From the NCBI GenBank assembly GCA_965225935.1, contig CBDDCC010000013.1:310001-374000 (forward strand): 64,000 bases of DNA, read 5' to 3'. The notes under the pieces are model-generated. The model saw only the letters and a program-made list of their open reading frames with translations, did no database searches and was not told the DNA's origin. The stretch comes from CALJXB01 sp965225935 (lineage in GTDB: Bacteria; Pseudomonadota; Alphaproteobacteria; Kiloniellales; JAKSDN01). Each line of letters starts with the position of its first letter. Positions within the stretch are counted from its first letter, which is position 1. Positions 17,257-25,202 of this stretch are shown piece after piece. Both the position numbers and the translations under genes were made by a program.

Positions 17257-17544
17257 ATGGGCCTGATCCTGGCCGGCCTGCCATGTTCCCTACGCCTTGC
17301 CTGGCCGTTCGCCCTGGCGCTGACGCTGGCGGCCTGCACCGCCGGGCCGAAGGTGGTCGCCGGGGACGAGAACACGGTCTCCATCGAGGCCGTGCCGCTC
17401 GCCGACCCGGCGGGCTTCGCGGAGGACTACTGCCAGCGTTTCGGCAAGCGCGCGGTCGCCATCGGCGACATCCCCCTCGGCCCGGACACCCCCACGCGCC
17501 TCTACGACTACAACTGCGTCGCCCTCGAGGCGCCGCAGAACTGA
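17257..17544 (+). CDS. small lipoprotein, function unknown
   Basis: 95 residues. The N-terminus is a lipoprotein signal with lipobox LAAC (residues about 27-30), so the mature protein should be lipid-anchored in the envelope. The mature part is short, with two Cys (DYCQRFGKRA and YDYNCVAL), and resembles small alphaproteobacterial lipoproteins that have a conserved YCxxxGKxA motif. It follows the nuclease gene after 19 bp on the same strand and may be cotranscribed. Confidence 0.72.
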   Translation: MGLILAGLPCSLRLAWPFALALTLAACTAGPKVVAGDENTVSIEAVPLADPAGFAEDYCQRFGKRAVAIGDIPLGPDTPTRLYDYNCVALEAPQN

Positions 17545-17565
17545 GCGGAAAGAGGGCGGCAGGCC

Positions 17566-18369
17566 TCAGGGCTTGCGGGCCCAGGCCTGCACGATGCGCG
17601 GCATGCTGAGCACGGTCCTCTCGTCCCGCGCCTCTTCATAGAGGGCCGCGGTGAGGCGTGCGACCTCCTCGGCGGTCGCCAGGCCGGAGGCGATCACCTG
17701 CGGGCCGATGCTCTCCAGGGTGATGGGGTTGATCAGCTTGGCCTCGCCGCGAGTGCCGGCGGGCTGGCTGACGGCCAGGTCGACCTCGGAGAGGCCGGCC
17801 GCCTGCAGCAGCAGCGGCAGGCGCGGCCCGATGTCCGGGTCGCCGCCGCGCGCCCGCACGGCCTCGGAATAGAGGCGCACGTAGTCGCGGAAGGCCGGGC
17901 ATTCCGGGCTGCTGAAGTGGCCCGAGAAGTCGATGTCCTCCAGGGCGATGCGGCCGCCCGGGCGCAAGGCCCGGAGCATACGGTCGAGCGCCGCCTCCGG
18001 CGCCGCCAGGTGGCTCAGGAGGAAGCGGGCGTAGACCAGGTCGAACTGCGCCTCCTCCTCCAGTTCGAAGACGTCGCGCGTCTCGAAGGAGAGATTGGCC
18101 GGGCCCTGATCCGCCGCCTCCCGCCGCGCGGTTTCGAGCACGGCGGCGTCCAGGTCGAGGCCCAGGACGCGGCCGCCGGGGCCGACCCGCCGCGCCAGCT
18201 CGCTGGAGACGTCGCCCCCGCCGCAGCCCACGTCGAGGCAGGCTAGGCCCGGTCCGACGCCGAGCTCGTCCAGCAGGCGCGCTGTCGAGGCCGAGAGGAT
18301 CCGGGCGAGCAGCCGTAGGCGCTCGCGCCCTTCATGCCCCCTGGCGAGGACATAGCTCCCGTCGCTCAC
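17566..18369 (-). CDS. SAM-dependent methyltransferase
   Basis: 267 residues. Motif I is CLDVGCGGGDVSSELARRVG with the acidic residue in LGLDLDAAVL. FDLVYARFLLSHL is motif IV and MLRALRPGGRIALEDIDF motif V. The N-terminal YVLARGHEGRERLRLLARIL helix is typical of UbiE/COQ5-like methyltransferases that act on small hydrophobic compounds. The substrate is unknown. It is convergent with the lipoprotein gene (21 bp between stops). Confidence 0.82.
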   Translation of the reverse strand: MSDGSYVLARGHEGRERLRLLARILSASTARLLDELGVGPGLACLDVGCGGGDVSSELARRVGPGGRVLGLDLDAAVLETARREAADQGPANLSFETRDVFELEEEAQFDLVYARFLLSHLAAPEAALDRMLRALRPGGRIALEDIDFSGHFSSPECPAFRDYVRLYSEAVRARGGDPDIGPRLPLLLQAAGLSEVDLAVSQPAGTRGEAKLINPITLESIGPQVIASGLATAEEVARLTAALYEEARDERTVLSMPRIVQAWARKP

Positions 18370-18429
18370 GCGGATCGGCTCCTGATCGCAGGGAGACGGG
18401 CGGTCCCGTCCCGTGGGGCGCGGCGCGCT

Positions 18430-18771
18430 TCAGATCTCCGGCAGGTCCATGCGCTTGGTCAGGCGGATCTGCAGGTCGAATTGGGGCCGGTCGGGGCGGC
18501 AGATGGTGCCGTCGATCTCGCCGTTCTTCCAGACGCCGGTGATCACGGTGGTGAACTCCTCCTTGGCCTCGCCGAAGACCGTGCGTGGCGGCCCGTAGTA
18601 GTGGACGCGAAGCTCCGCCGTCACCTCCGTGCCGGCGACGCGGTAGCTGCCCATGGTGTATTGGCGGTTGTCGCCGCCCACGATGCGGCCCTTCTCCAGC
18701 AGGAAGACGCCCCGGTTCTCCCAGCCGAAAGGTCCGTAGACCTCGCCCGTCCATATGCCGTCAACAGACAT
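18430..18771 (-). CDS. GrlR-like small protein
   Basis: 113 residues. The sequence IWTGEVYGPFGWENRGVFLL, then GGDNRQYTMGSYRVAGTEV, matches the lipocalin-like GrlR fold used by many uncharacterised alphaproteobacterial proteins. In enteropathogens GrlR is a negative regulator of type III secretion, but nothing here points to a secretion system, so only the fold is claimed. ATG at 18771 chosen because the family begins M-x-G-x-W-T-G; the upstream extension is low quality. Confidence 0.75.
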   Translation of the reverse strand: MSVDGIWTGEVYGPFGWENRGVFLLEKGRIVGGDNRQYTMGSYRVAGTEVTAELRVHYYGPPRTVFGEAKEEFTTVITGVWKNGEIDGTICRPDRPQFDLQIRLTKRMDLPEI

Positions 18772-18974
18772 CGTTCGTTCCTCCGGCCCGTTGCCCCTCC
18801 CGGCGATGGGGGCATTATAGGACGAGCGGGGCGGCCCGCACCAACGGAAGTTGGGGCGTTGCGAGGTTGCACCGGAGGGGGGGCGAAGGTGACCGGGGCC
18901 TCTCGTGCCTGCCCGGTTGAGCCGGGGCGCCGGCTGCTGCAACATGCCGGGACCGCGAGGGGAGGGAGGCACCC

Positions 18975-20531
18975 ATGAAACGCTCGCGCCGACGCCTGCC
19001 GGCCGTTTCGCCGTTCTTGACAATGCTCTGCGCGGGCTCATGTGCCGGCCTGCTGGCGCTTGCGTCCTGGATGCCGCCCGCCGCGGGCGCCGATCCGAAG
19101 CCGCTTAGCAGCGACGACCGCAGCGTCGAGGAGTCCCTGCTCGACCAGGCCCTGGCGGAGGTCGACCGGCCGCTCCTGACGGCGCGCTACGACGACGACC
19201 TGGACGGCCTCATCAAGCGCCGGGTGATCCGCATCCTGACCTCCTACAACAGGACCAACTTCTTCGTCGCCGACGGCGAGCTGCACGGCTTCGAGTACCA
19301 GTTGCTGCAGCAGTACCGGAAGTACCTGAAGACGCGGGTGCGCAAGCGCAGCTGGCCCACGGTCTTCCTCTACATCCCCATGCCCTTCGAGCAGATCCTG
19401 CCGGCGCTGGCCGAGGGCCGCGGCGACATCGCCGCCGCCGGCCTGACGGTCACGCCGGAGCGCGCCCAGTACGTCGCCTTCACCGATCCCTACCTCAAGG
19501 ACGTGAGCGAGATCGTGGTGACCGCCAAGGGTGTGGAGGGCCTCTCCAGCGTCGAGGACCTGTCGGGCCGTTCTGTCTACGTGGACCCGGGCACCAGCTA
19601 CGCCCAGTCCCTCGCGGCCCTCAGCCAGAAGCTCGCCGACGCGGGCCGCGCGCCCGTCGAGATCGTGCCCGCCGACCCGACGCTTGCCACCGAGGATATC
19701 CTGGAGCTGGTGAACGCCGGGGTCGTCGAGATCACCGTCGCCGACAACCACATCGCCGAGATCTGGTCGAAGGCCCTGCCGGACATCGTGCTGCACCCGA
19801 ACCTGGCGCTGCGCCAGGGCGGGCAGATCGCCTGGGCGGTGCGCAGGGGCAATCCCGATCTGCTGAAGAGCCTCAACAGCGTGATCCCCGAGAACGCCAA
19901 GGGCACCCTGGTCGGCAACATCCTGTTCAAGCGGTACTTCGAGGACGTGGACAACATCGAAAGCCCGCTGGCGGGCAACGGCAAGGGGCGCCTCGACAAG
20001 CTGGAGCCGCTGTTCCGCAAGTATGCCGAGAAGTACGACTTCGACTGGCTCAAGGTCGCGGCGCTGGCTTACCAGGAGTCCCGTCTGGACAACGAAGCCC
20101 GGAGCGACCGGGGCGCCGTCGGCGTCATGCAGATCCTGCCCGAGACGGCGAGCAACGCGCCCATCGAGATCGCCGACATCCACAACGTGGAGTCCAATAT
20201 CCACGCCGGCGTGAAGTATCTCGCCTACCTGCGGGACAGCTACTTCGACGCACCCGAGCTCACTTCCGGCGCCCACACGGACTTCGCGCTGGCGTCCTAC
20301 AACGCTGGCCCCAACCGCATCCAGACGCTGCGCCAGCGGGCCGGAAAAGAAGGCCTCGACCCCAATGTCTGGTTCGCCAACGTGGAGCAGGTGGCGCGCC
20401 GTGTCATCGGGAACGAGACGGTCGAGTATGTCGCCGACGTCAACAAGTACTACATCGCCTACAAGCTTGCCTCGGTGACCCAGGAAGAGCGAGAGCGGGC
20501 CCGCGAGGCCGTCAAGGAAGCGAGCCAGTAG
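18975..20531 (+). CDS. MltF-like lytic transglycosylase with solute-binding domain
   Basis: 518 residues. Signal sequence at about 15-38 (LTMLCAGSCAGLLALASW). Residues about 75-310 are an SBP_bac_3 solute-binding domain (IPMPFEQILPALAEGRGDIA, LTVTPERAQYVAFTDPYL). Residues about 345-490 are an SLT lysozyme-like domain with catalytic Glu368 in LAYQESRLDN, then GAVGVMQILPETA and LASYNAGPNRI. This is the MltF architecture: a periplasmic enzyme that cuts murein, with the SBP part tuning activity. The last 37 codons and 31 bp of flank are repeated at 26056-26200. Confidence 0.9.
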   Translation: MKRSRRRLPAVSPFLTMLCAGSCAGLLALASWMPPAAGADPKPLSSDDRSVEESLLDQALAEVDRPLLTARYDDDLDGLIKRRVIRILTSYNRTNFFVADGELHGFEYQLLQQYRKYLKTRVRKRSWPTVFLYIPMPFEQILPALAEGRGDIAAAGLTVTPERAQYVAFTDPYLKDVSEIVVTAKGVEGLSSVEDLSGRSVYVDPGTSYAQSLAALSQKLADAGRAPVEIVPADPTLATEDILELVNAGVVEITVADNHIAEIWSKALPDIVLHPNLALRQGGQIAWAVRRGNPDLLKSLNSVIPENAKGTLVGNILFKRYFEDVDNIESPLAGNGKGRLDKLEPLFRKYAEKYDFDWLKVAALAYQESRLDNEARSDRGAVGVMQILPETASNAPIEIADIHNVESNIHAGVKYLAYLRDSYFDAPELTSGAHTDFALASYNAGPNRIQTLRQRAGKEGLDPNVWFANVEQVARRVIGNETVEYVADVNKYYIAYKLASVTQEERERAREAVKEASQ

Positions 20532-20562
20532 GGGCCTGAGGGCCTGGTCGGCCCGGCCGGCC
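20418..20562 (+). repeat. direct repeat copy 1 (3' end of the transglycosylase gene)
   Basis: 145 bp comprising codons 482-518 of the transglycosylase gene, its TAG stop and 31 bp of flank. It matches 26056-26200 with six substitutions and no gaps: four in the coding part (three synonymous, one Val/Ala) and two after the stop. The copies frame a 5.5-kb segment of different composition. Confidence 0.93.
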
Positions 20563-20652
20563 GGCCGGATGCGGCATTTCCCTTCCATTCGGAATTGTCT
20601 ATTATATGCGATCCATGTCCTGAGTCCCTGGCTATGAATCCATAGCCTCACA

Positions 20653-20666
20653 CCAACGATAGTTGG
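20653..20666. promoter_or_regulatory. inverted repeat upstream of the PuuR-like regulator
   Basis: CCAAC-GATA-GTTGG, a 5-bp perfect inverted repeat 72 bp before the regulator's ATG, in an AT-rich promoter region. It may be an operator for the regulator itself; this is inference only. Confidence 0.35.
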
Positions 20667-20737
20667 ATGTCCTTGCCCTAACGTCGGATTGCAATGCTGC
20701 CGAGCTTTGGGGCGCCGAGCACAAGGTTGAGAAGTCG

Positions 20738-21286
20738 ATGGAGCTGGACCTCGGATCGAGGATTCGCCAAATCCGCAAGAATCATAACCTGTCTCAGCGA
20801 GAGCTCGCGCGGCGGGCCGGGATGCACAACGGCACGATCTCGCTGATCGAACGCAACAAGATCAACCCATCGGTTGAGTCGCTGAAGAAGCTTCTAGACT
20901 GTCTGTCGGTTTCTTTGGCCGATTTCTTTGCTGTCGAGAATAGTAAGCAGTCGCCGTATTTTTTTGGGCAAGACGATATGGTGAGTTTGCGGGTCGGCCA
21001 GATCAACTACCGTCAACTGGGACCTGACGTTCGCGGACAAAAGCTTCAACTGATTCACGTGCGCTACGAACCCGGAGCGGATTCGGGAGATATCACTTTG
21101 CATACGGACGTCGAGGAAGTTGGTTTTGTGCTGAAGGGCCATGTCGAAGTCACGATTGACGGGCATACCAAGCTCCTTGGACAAGGCGAAGGCTATTTCT
21201 TCCCCTGCGAACGAGTTGGGCGATTTCGCAACAACACGAAAGAGCCTTGCGAGTACATAGCCGTTTCGACGCCCCCTGGATTCTGA
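20738..21286 (+). CDS. XRE-cupin transcriptional regulator, PuuR-like
   Basis: 182 residues from the ATG at 20738 (PuuR of E. coli is 185). Residues about 7-62 are an XRE helix-turn-helix (IRQIRKNHNLSQRELARRAG, then NGTISLIERNKINPSVESL). Residues about 105-180 are a cupin_2 domain (TDVEEVGFVLKGHVEVTIDG), and the protein ends STPPGF, the PuuR-like terminus. PuuR represses putrescine catabolism, and the downstream genes encode a spermidine/putrescine-family transporter, so a related small amine or amino-acid derivative is a likely effector. The longer frame from 20663 would include the inverted repeat and was rejected. Confidence 0.85.
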   Translation: MELDLGSRIRQIRKNHNLSQRELARRAGMHNGTISLIERNKINPSVESLKKLLDCLSVSLADFFAVENSKQSPYFFGQDDMVSLRVGQINYRQLGPDVRGQKLQLIHVRYEPGADSGDITLHTDVEEVGFVLKGHVEVTIDGHTKLLGQGEGYFFPCERVGRFRNNTKEPCEYIAVSTPPGF

Positions 21287-21377
21287 CCTTCCCACAGCAG
21301 CTGCCGCTACTTCGTCGGACCGAGGCGCGGATCATCGAAAGCCCCGCAGCGCTCCAGCTTTTCGATAGATGCCGATG

Positions 21378-21405
21378 ATATTCGCTCATATGCTACGAAT
21401 ATAAT
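21378..21405 (+). promoter_or_regulatory. candidate promoter and operator of the decarboxylase-transporter operon
   Basis: An inverted repeat ATATTCG (21378-21384) and CGAATAT (21396-21402), spaced by 11 bp, overlaps a consensus -10 hexamer TATAAT at 21400-21405. There is no strong -35 box. The overlap would let a bound repressor block RNA polymerase; the PuuR-like protein encoded just upstream is the obvious candidate. Confidence 0.5.
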
Positions 21406-21522
21406 AGACACCTGTCCCCCTATCTGCCATCATTCTGTTGATGCCGACCATTGCTTGGACTGCACTTGCCCGGCTGGGCGAGTCTCCGGAGGCTGGGCCG
21501 GCGGTGGGCGAAAGGGGACAAC

Positions 21523-22776
21523 GTGGGCCGACAACCATTTCCTGCGCACGGGAAGAACCCAGAGCGAATTTCTTGCGAACTCAACAGCCGCCGACAAAAC
21601 GATTCCCCGTGGCTGGGTCGGCAGCTGTTCCGCCCTGCCTATTTCGCCGGCAACGACGCTCTCGACGTGTCCATACAGGCCTACAATCGATTCATCGCGG
21701 AAAACGGCCTCTATGGCCGAACGGCGTTTCCAAGTCTCCATGAAATGGAGGTCGAAATCGTCGACGGGCTGCTTGACTTGGTCAATGGCCCGGAAGGCGC
21801 ATACGGCAACCTAACCTCGGGTGGTACCGAGGGGATCCTAATGGCGGTCAAGACCGCCAGAGACTGGGCCCGCGAGTGTCTGCCCCAGGCCAGTTCTCCT
21901 CAAATCGTGGTGCCTCGTACAGCGCATCCCGCCTTCAGCAAGGCCGCTCACATATGTGGCATCGAAGAGGTGCGAGTATCGACGGGCGCCAACTGCCGTG
22001 CAGATCCTCGAGCGATGACTGCGGCCATCGGCAAGAACACTATCATGCTCGTCGCGTCTGCCCCGCCCTATCCCTACGGGATTGTCGACCCGATAGAGGA
22101 CGTGGCCAGCCTGGCTGCTGCTCATGGATTGTGGATGCACGTGGATGCCTGCCTCGGCGGCCTCGTGTTGCCTTTCGTTGAGCGGCTCGGCGGGGCCTTG
22201 CCCAAGTGGGATTTCAGGGTGCCCGGGGTCACTTCCATGACTATCGATCTTCACAAGTACGGCTATTGTGTGAAAGGGGTCTCATCTCTTCTGTTCCGCG
22301 GCACGGATCTGGAACAGTATCAAAGATTCACATTCGACGATTGGCCGTCCGGCACCTATTCCACTTCCAATCTAACGGGTTCGCGTCCCGGTGGGGGCGT
22401 TGCGTCGGCCTGGGCCGTGATGAACTACCTGGGTGCAGACGGGTACTTGGACGTGACCCGACGAGTCTTGGAGATTCGAGACGAGCTCATTGAAGGAATC
22501 GGCCGTATCGAGGGACTCGAATGCATTGGGGCGCCACATTCCTTTCATTTTGCCTTCACTGCGCCCGATTTGGACATAAACGCCGTTGCCGATGGCATGG
22601 AGGATCGCGGGTGGAGGCAGCCGCGTGGCAGAACCCCTCCGATGATCCAGCTCGTATTGAACCTCATTCATGTCGGTGTGGCGCCCGACTATCTCCGCGA
22701 CCTGGACGAGGTGGTGCGCGACGTAAGACGCGGAAGGATTGCGAACCGTGGGGAGCTGCCGGTCTATGCAATCTGA
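21523..22776 (+). CDS. PLP-dependent decarboxylase / sphingosine-1-phosphate-lyase-like enzyme
   Basis: 417 residues from the GTG at 21523, which has GAAAGGGGA at ideal spacing; the upstream in-frame extension is unlike the family. Fold-type I PLP enzyme of the group II decarboxylase / S1P-lyase family. Visible motifs are NLTSGGTEGILMAVKTARDW (phosphate-binding), WMHVDACLGG (Asp under the pyridine N), and the PLP lysine K245 in DLHKYGYCVKGVSSL, which is closer to the HKYG-x-x-x-KG motif of sphingosine-phosphate lyase than to glutamate decarboxylase. The reaction is probably C-C cleavage or decarboxylation of an amino compound. It leads a likely operon with the downstream transporter. Confidence 0.85.
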   Translation: MGRQPFPAHGKNPERISCELNSRRQNDSPWLGRQLFRPAYFAGNDALDVSIQAYNRFIAENGLYGRTAFPSLHEMEVEIVDGLLDLVNGPEGAYGNLTSGGTEGILMAVKTARDWARECLPQASSPQIVVPRTAHPAFSKAAHICGIEEVRVSTGANCRADPRAMTAAIGKNTIMLVASAPPYPYGIVDPIEDVASLAAAHGLWMHVDACLGGLVLPFVERLGGALPKWDFRVPGVTSMTIDLHKYGYCVKGVSSLLFRGTDLEQYQRFTFDDWPSGTYSTSNLTGSRPGGGVASAWAVMNYLGADGYLDVTRRVLEIRDELIEGIGRIEGLECIGAPHSFHFAFTAPDLDINAVADGMEDRGWRQPRGRTPPMIQLVLNLIHVGVAPDYLRDLDEVVRDVRRGRIANRGELPVYAI

Positions 22777-22835
22777 AGAGTGCGAGGAAAGCTCAGCACA
22801 AGGAACTTACCAACGCTGGAAACAGGGAGGGAGCT

Positions 22836-23882
22836 GTGAATACAACAAACAAGCTGGCAGGCATTCTGTCATTGGTTGTGAGCGTTCTTTGGTTCAGCAC
22901 GGCATGGGCTGAAGAGTTGCGAATCGTTTCATGGGGGGGCGCAGTCAACGACGCGTTCCGAGAATCCATGTGGCAGCCATTCGAGGATGCAACGGGGGTT
23001 AAAGTCCTTGAAGACTCGTATAATGGAGAGTTCGGCAAGATTCGGGCTCAAGTGGAGAGCGGCAACATCCAGTGGGACATCGTCGAGGCACAATGGCCTG
23101 AGATTCAACAAGGGTGCCAGGAAGGGCTGTTCGAAACCATCGACGTGTCGCGGTTCCCAACCGACGACCTGTTGGATGGATCCATCAGCGATTGTGCCGT
23201 CAAGACCATTCTCGCGTCGGCGGTGCTTGCATATAATCCAGACCGCTTCTCGGAGAAACCGGACTCGTGGGCCGACTTCTGGGATGTGGGCAAGTTTCCG
23301 GGAAAACGTGGCATGCGTCGTTCAGTTACCGAGACCATTGAGGTCGCGTTGCTCGCCGATGGAGTTCCGCCAAACGAGATCTACGATGTCTTGCGCACCC
23401 CGGAGGGCCAAGAGCGTGCATTCAAGAAGCTCGATGAGCTTAAGCCGCACATCGTCTGGTGGTCTTCCGGTACGGAGCAAGTGCAAGGATTGCTCGCGGG
23501 CGACTATGACATGGCGATGGCCTGGAACGGGCGTATAGCCACCGTGAATGCAGAGGAAAGCGCCGGTCTGTTGATCGCGTGGGAAGCTGGTCACGTCTTG
23601 AATGGCGACCAATGGGCTATTCTCAAAGGAAGCCCCAACAAAGAAGCGGCGATGCGATTCTTAGAGTTTGCCGTCCAGCCGGAGCCGCAGGCGGAGTTCA
23701 TGCGCCAGATTCCCTACGGGCAGATCAACAAGCGAGCATATGATCTAGTGTCGGAGGATATTCGTTCGGCTTTGCCGACAACCGAGGATCACGTCCGATA
23801 TGCCGTTTGGGTCGATCCGGAGTTCTATCTCGACTACAGGGAAAACCTGACAGAGCGGTTCAACAACTGGGTCTCCCGGTAG
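22836..23882 (+). CDS. PotD-like extracellular substrate-binding protein
   Basis: 348 residues from the GTG at 22836 directly after GGGAGGGA. Signal peptide LAGILSLVVSVLWFSTAWA, cleaved before EELRIVSW. The mature protein is of the spermidine/putrescine-binding family: RIVSWGGAVNDAFRESMW, FEDATGVKV, WDIVEAQWPEI, and IPYGQINKRAYDLV near the end. The family also binds opines, GABA and other cationic or amino compounds, so the ligand is open. A strong hairpin follows the stop codon. It is 59 bp after the decarboxylase gene, which suggests that the transported compound feeds that enzyme. Confidence 0.88.
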   Translation: MNTTNKLAGILSLVVSVLWFSTAWAEELRIVSWGGAVNDAFRESMWQPFEDATGVKVLEDSYNGEFGKIRAQVESGNIQWDIVEAQWPEIQQGCQEGLFETIDVSRFPTDDLLDGSISDCAVKTILASAVLAYNPDRFSEKPDSWADFWDVGKFPGKRGMRRSVTETIEVALLADGVPPNEIYDVLRTPEGQERAFKKLDELKPHIVWWSSGTEQVQGLLAGDYDMAMAWNGRIATVNAEESAGLLIAWEAGHVLNGDQWAILKGSPNKEAAMRFLEFAVQPEPQAEFMRQIPYGQINKRAYDLVSEDIRSALPTTEDHVRYAVWVDPEFYLDYRENLTERFNNWVSR

Positions 23883-23897
23883 GTCTGTCCCTCGCCG

Positions 23898-23924
23898 ACG
23901 GAGAGGGTTCTTGACCCTCTCCGT
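23898..23924 (+). terminator. hairpin between binding-protein and permease genes
   Basis: ACGGAGAGGG, loop of 7, CCCTCTCCGT: a perfect 10-bp stem 16 bp after the binding-protein stop codon, followed by CCTTCTCC rather than a U-run. Such hairpins commonly protect or partially terminate the binding-protein message so that it is made in excess over the permeases. Confidence 0.7.
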
Positions 23925-24005
23925 CCTTCTCCTCGCCCGGCGAGTTCACGCAAATTGCGAATCGTCTCCTTCGTTGGCACTCCAGAAAGGCGACGGTCTT
24001 TTGCC

Positions 24006-25202
24006 GTGAATACGAAAGCAATAGCCCACACGCACAAACGCGACTTTTTCAAAGTCCTGCCGAGTTGCGTTTTCTTGATTGCCGCCTTGATTTTGCCGGT
24101 TCTCTATTTCCTCTATCAGTCCATCGCGAACCCGGAGATACCGAATGCGCTGCCGCGAACTATAGCGGCTCTACAGTCATGGCACGGGTCCAAGACGACG
24201 TCAGAGAAGGTCTATGCAGCACTTGCCGCAGACTTGCATGAAATTCGAGGAAAGCCCGAACTGTTCAAATTGGCCCGTCGCCTCAACGATGACCACACCG
24301 GCTATCGCACTCTGGTTCTCAAGGCAGCAAATGCGCTTCCCGAACGTTTGGAAGCAACGTCGTACAAAGCCTTCTTTGTCGCAAACGACCCACGTTGGGC
24401 GGGACCGGAAATCTGGCTCGTCATAAAAAGGGAGTCCGATCCGCTTACCCTACATTACCTCTTGAGGGCGCTAGATCTCAGGTACGACGACCGCGGCGAG
24501 GTTGCTTCCGTCGGCTCAAACATAGCCATCTATCGTGATGTCTACGGGCGAACCTTCTGGATGAGTCTGGTAATCACGAGCGCCTGCCTCGTGTTGGCAT
24601 ATCCGGTCGCCTTCCTGCTCGCCAACACAAGAGGCCGGCACGCCAGATGGTTCATCTACGCCGTGTTGCTGCCGTTCTGGACATCGCTCCTGGTGCGCAC
24701 TTTGGCGTGGATCGTCTTGCTTCAGAACGATGGCGTCGTCGAGGCCATGTTCGGGTTGCTCGGCGTTTCGGAAGGGTCGATCCAACTGCTTTACACTCGG
24801 GCATCGGTGTATGTGGGTATGATCCACATCATGCTTCCTTTCATGATTCTCTCCCTCTTGGCCGTCATGAGAGGGATCTCTCCGTGGCACGTGCGAGCGG
24901 CGCTCTCGCTCGGCGCCAACCCAGTCGTTGCCTTCTGGCGTGTCTATGTTCCCCTCTCCGCGCCGGGAATCGGTGCGGGCGTCATGCTTGTATCAATTCT
25001 GTCCCTCGGGTTCTACATCACGCCGGCCTTGTTGGGGGCACCGGACGATCAGATGGTCAGCTACTTCATTGCCTTCCACACCAATGAGACTGTCAATTGG
25101 GGCCTGGCTGCTGCCTTGGGCGTATGGCTCTTGGTGTTTGCCGGCGCACTGTTTCTCGTCGTCAATGCCACGTTTGGAATCAACCGGCAGGGGTTGCGTT
25201 AG
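24006..25202 (+). CDS. ABC transporter permease, PotB-like, with large periplasmic insert
   Basis: 398 residues if the GTG at 24006 is the start; a TTG at 23955 would add 17 residues and the choice is uncertain. The first membrane helix is at about residues 17-37 (VFLIAALILPVLYFLYQSIA). It is followed by about 130 hydrophilic residues before the second helix, far longer than in PotB, giving a globular periplasmic insertion. The remaining helices and the coupling loop AALSLGANPVVAFWRVYVPL are typical of binding-protein-dependent permeases. FYITPALLGAPDDQMVSYFI is a PotB-family signature. It pairs with the permease that starts directly after its stop. Confidence 0.85.
   Translation: MNTKAIAHTHKRDFFKVLPSCVFLIAALILPVLYFLYQSIANPEIPNALPRTIAALQSWHGSKTTSEKVYAALAADLHEIRGKPELFKLARRLNDDHTGYRTLVLKAANALPERLEATSYKAFFVANDPRWAGPEIWLVIKRESDPLTLHYLLRALDLRYDDRGEVASVGSNIAIYRDVYGRTFWMSLVITSACLVLAYPVAFLLANTRGRHARWFIYAVLLPFWTSLLVRTLAWIVLLQNDGVVEAMFGLLGVSEGSIQLLYTRASVYVGMIHIMLPFMILSLLAVMRGISPWHVRAALSLGANPVVAFWRVYVPLSAPGIGAGVMLVSILSLGFYITPALLGAPDDQMVSYFIAFHTNETVNWGLAAALGVWLLVFAGALFLVVNATFGINRQGLR

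Noticed and set aside
19038..20651. A 537-codon open frame antisense to the transglycosylase gene
   Set aside because: Same mirror effect of GC-rich codons; the opposite strand encodes a clear two-domain enzyme.
20663..20737. An N-terminal extension of the PuuR-like regulator
   Set aside because: The HTH domain of this family begins directly after the ATG at 20738, and the extension overlaps the inverted repeat and promoter-like DNA.
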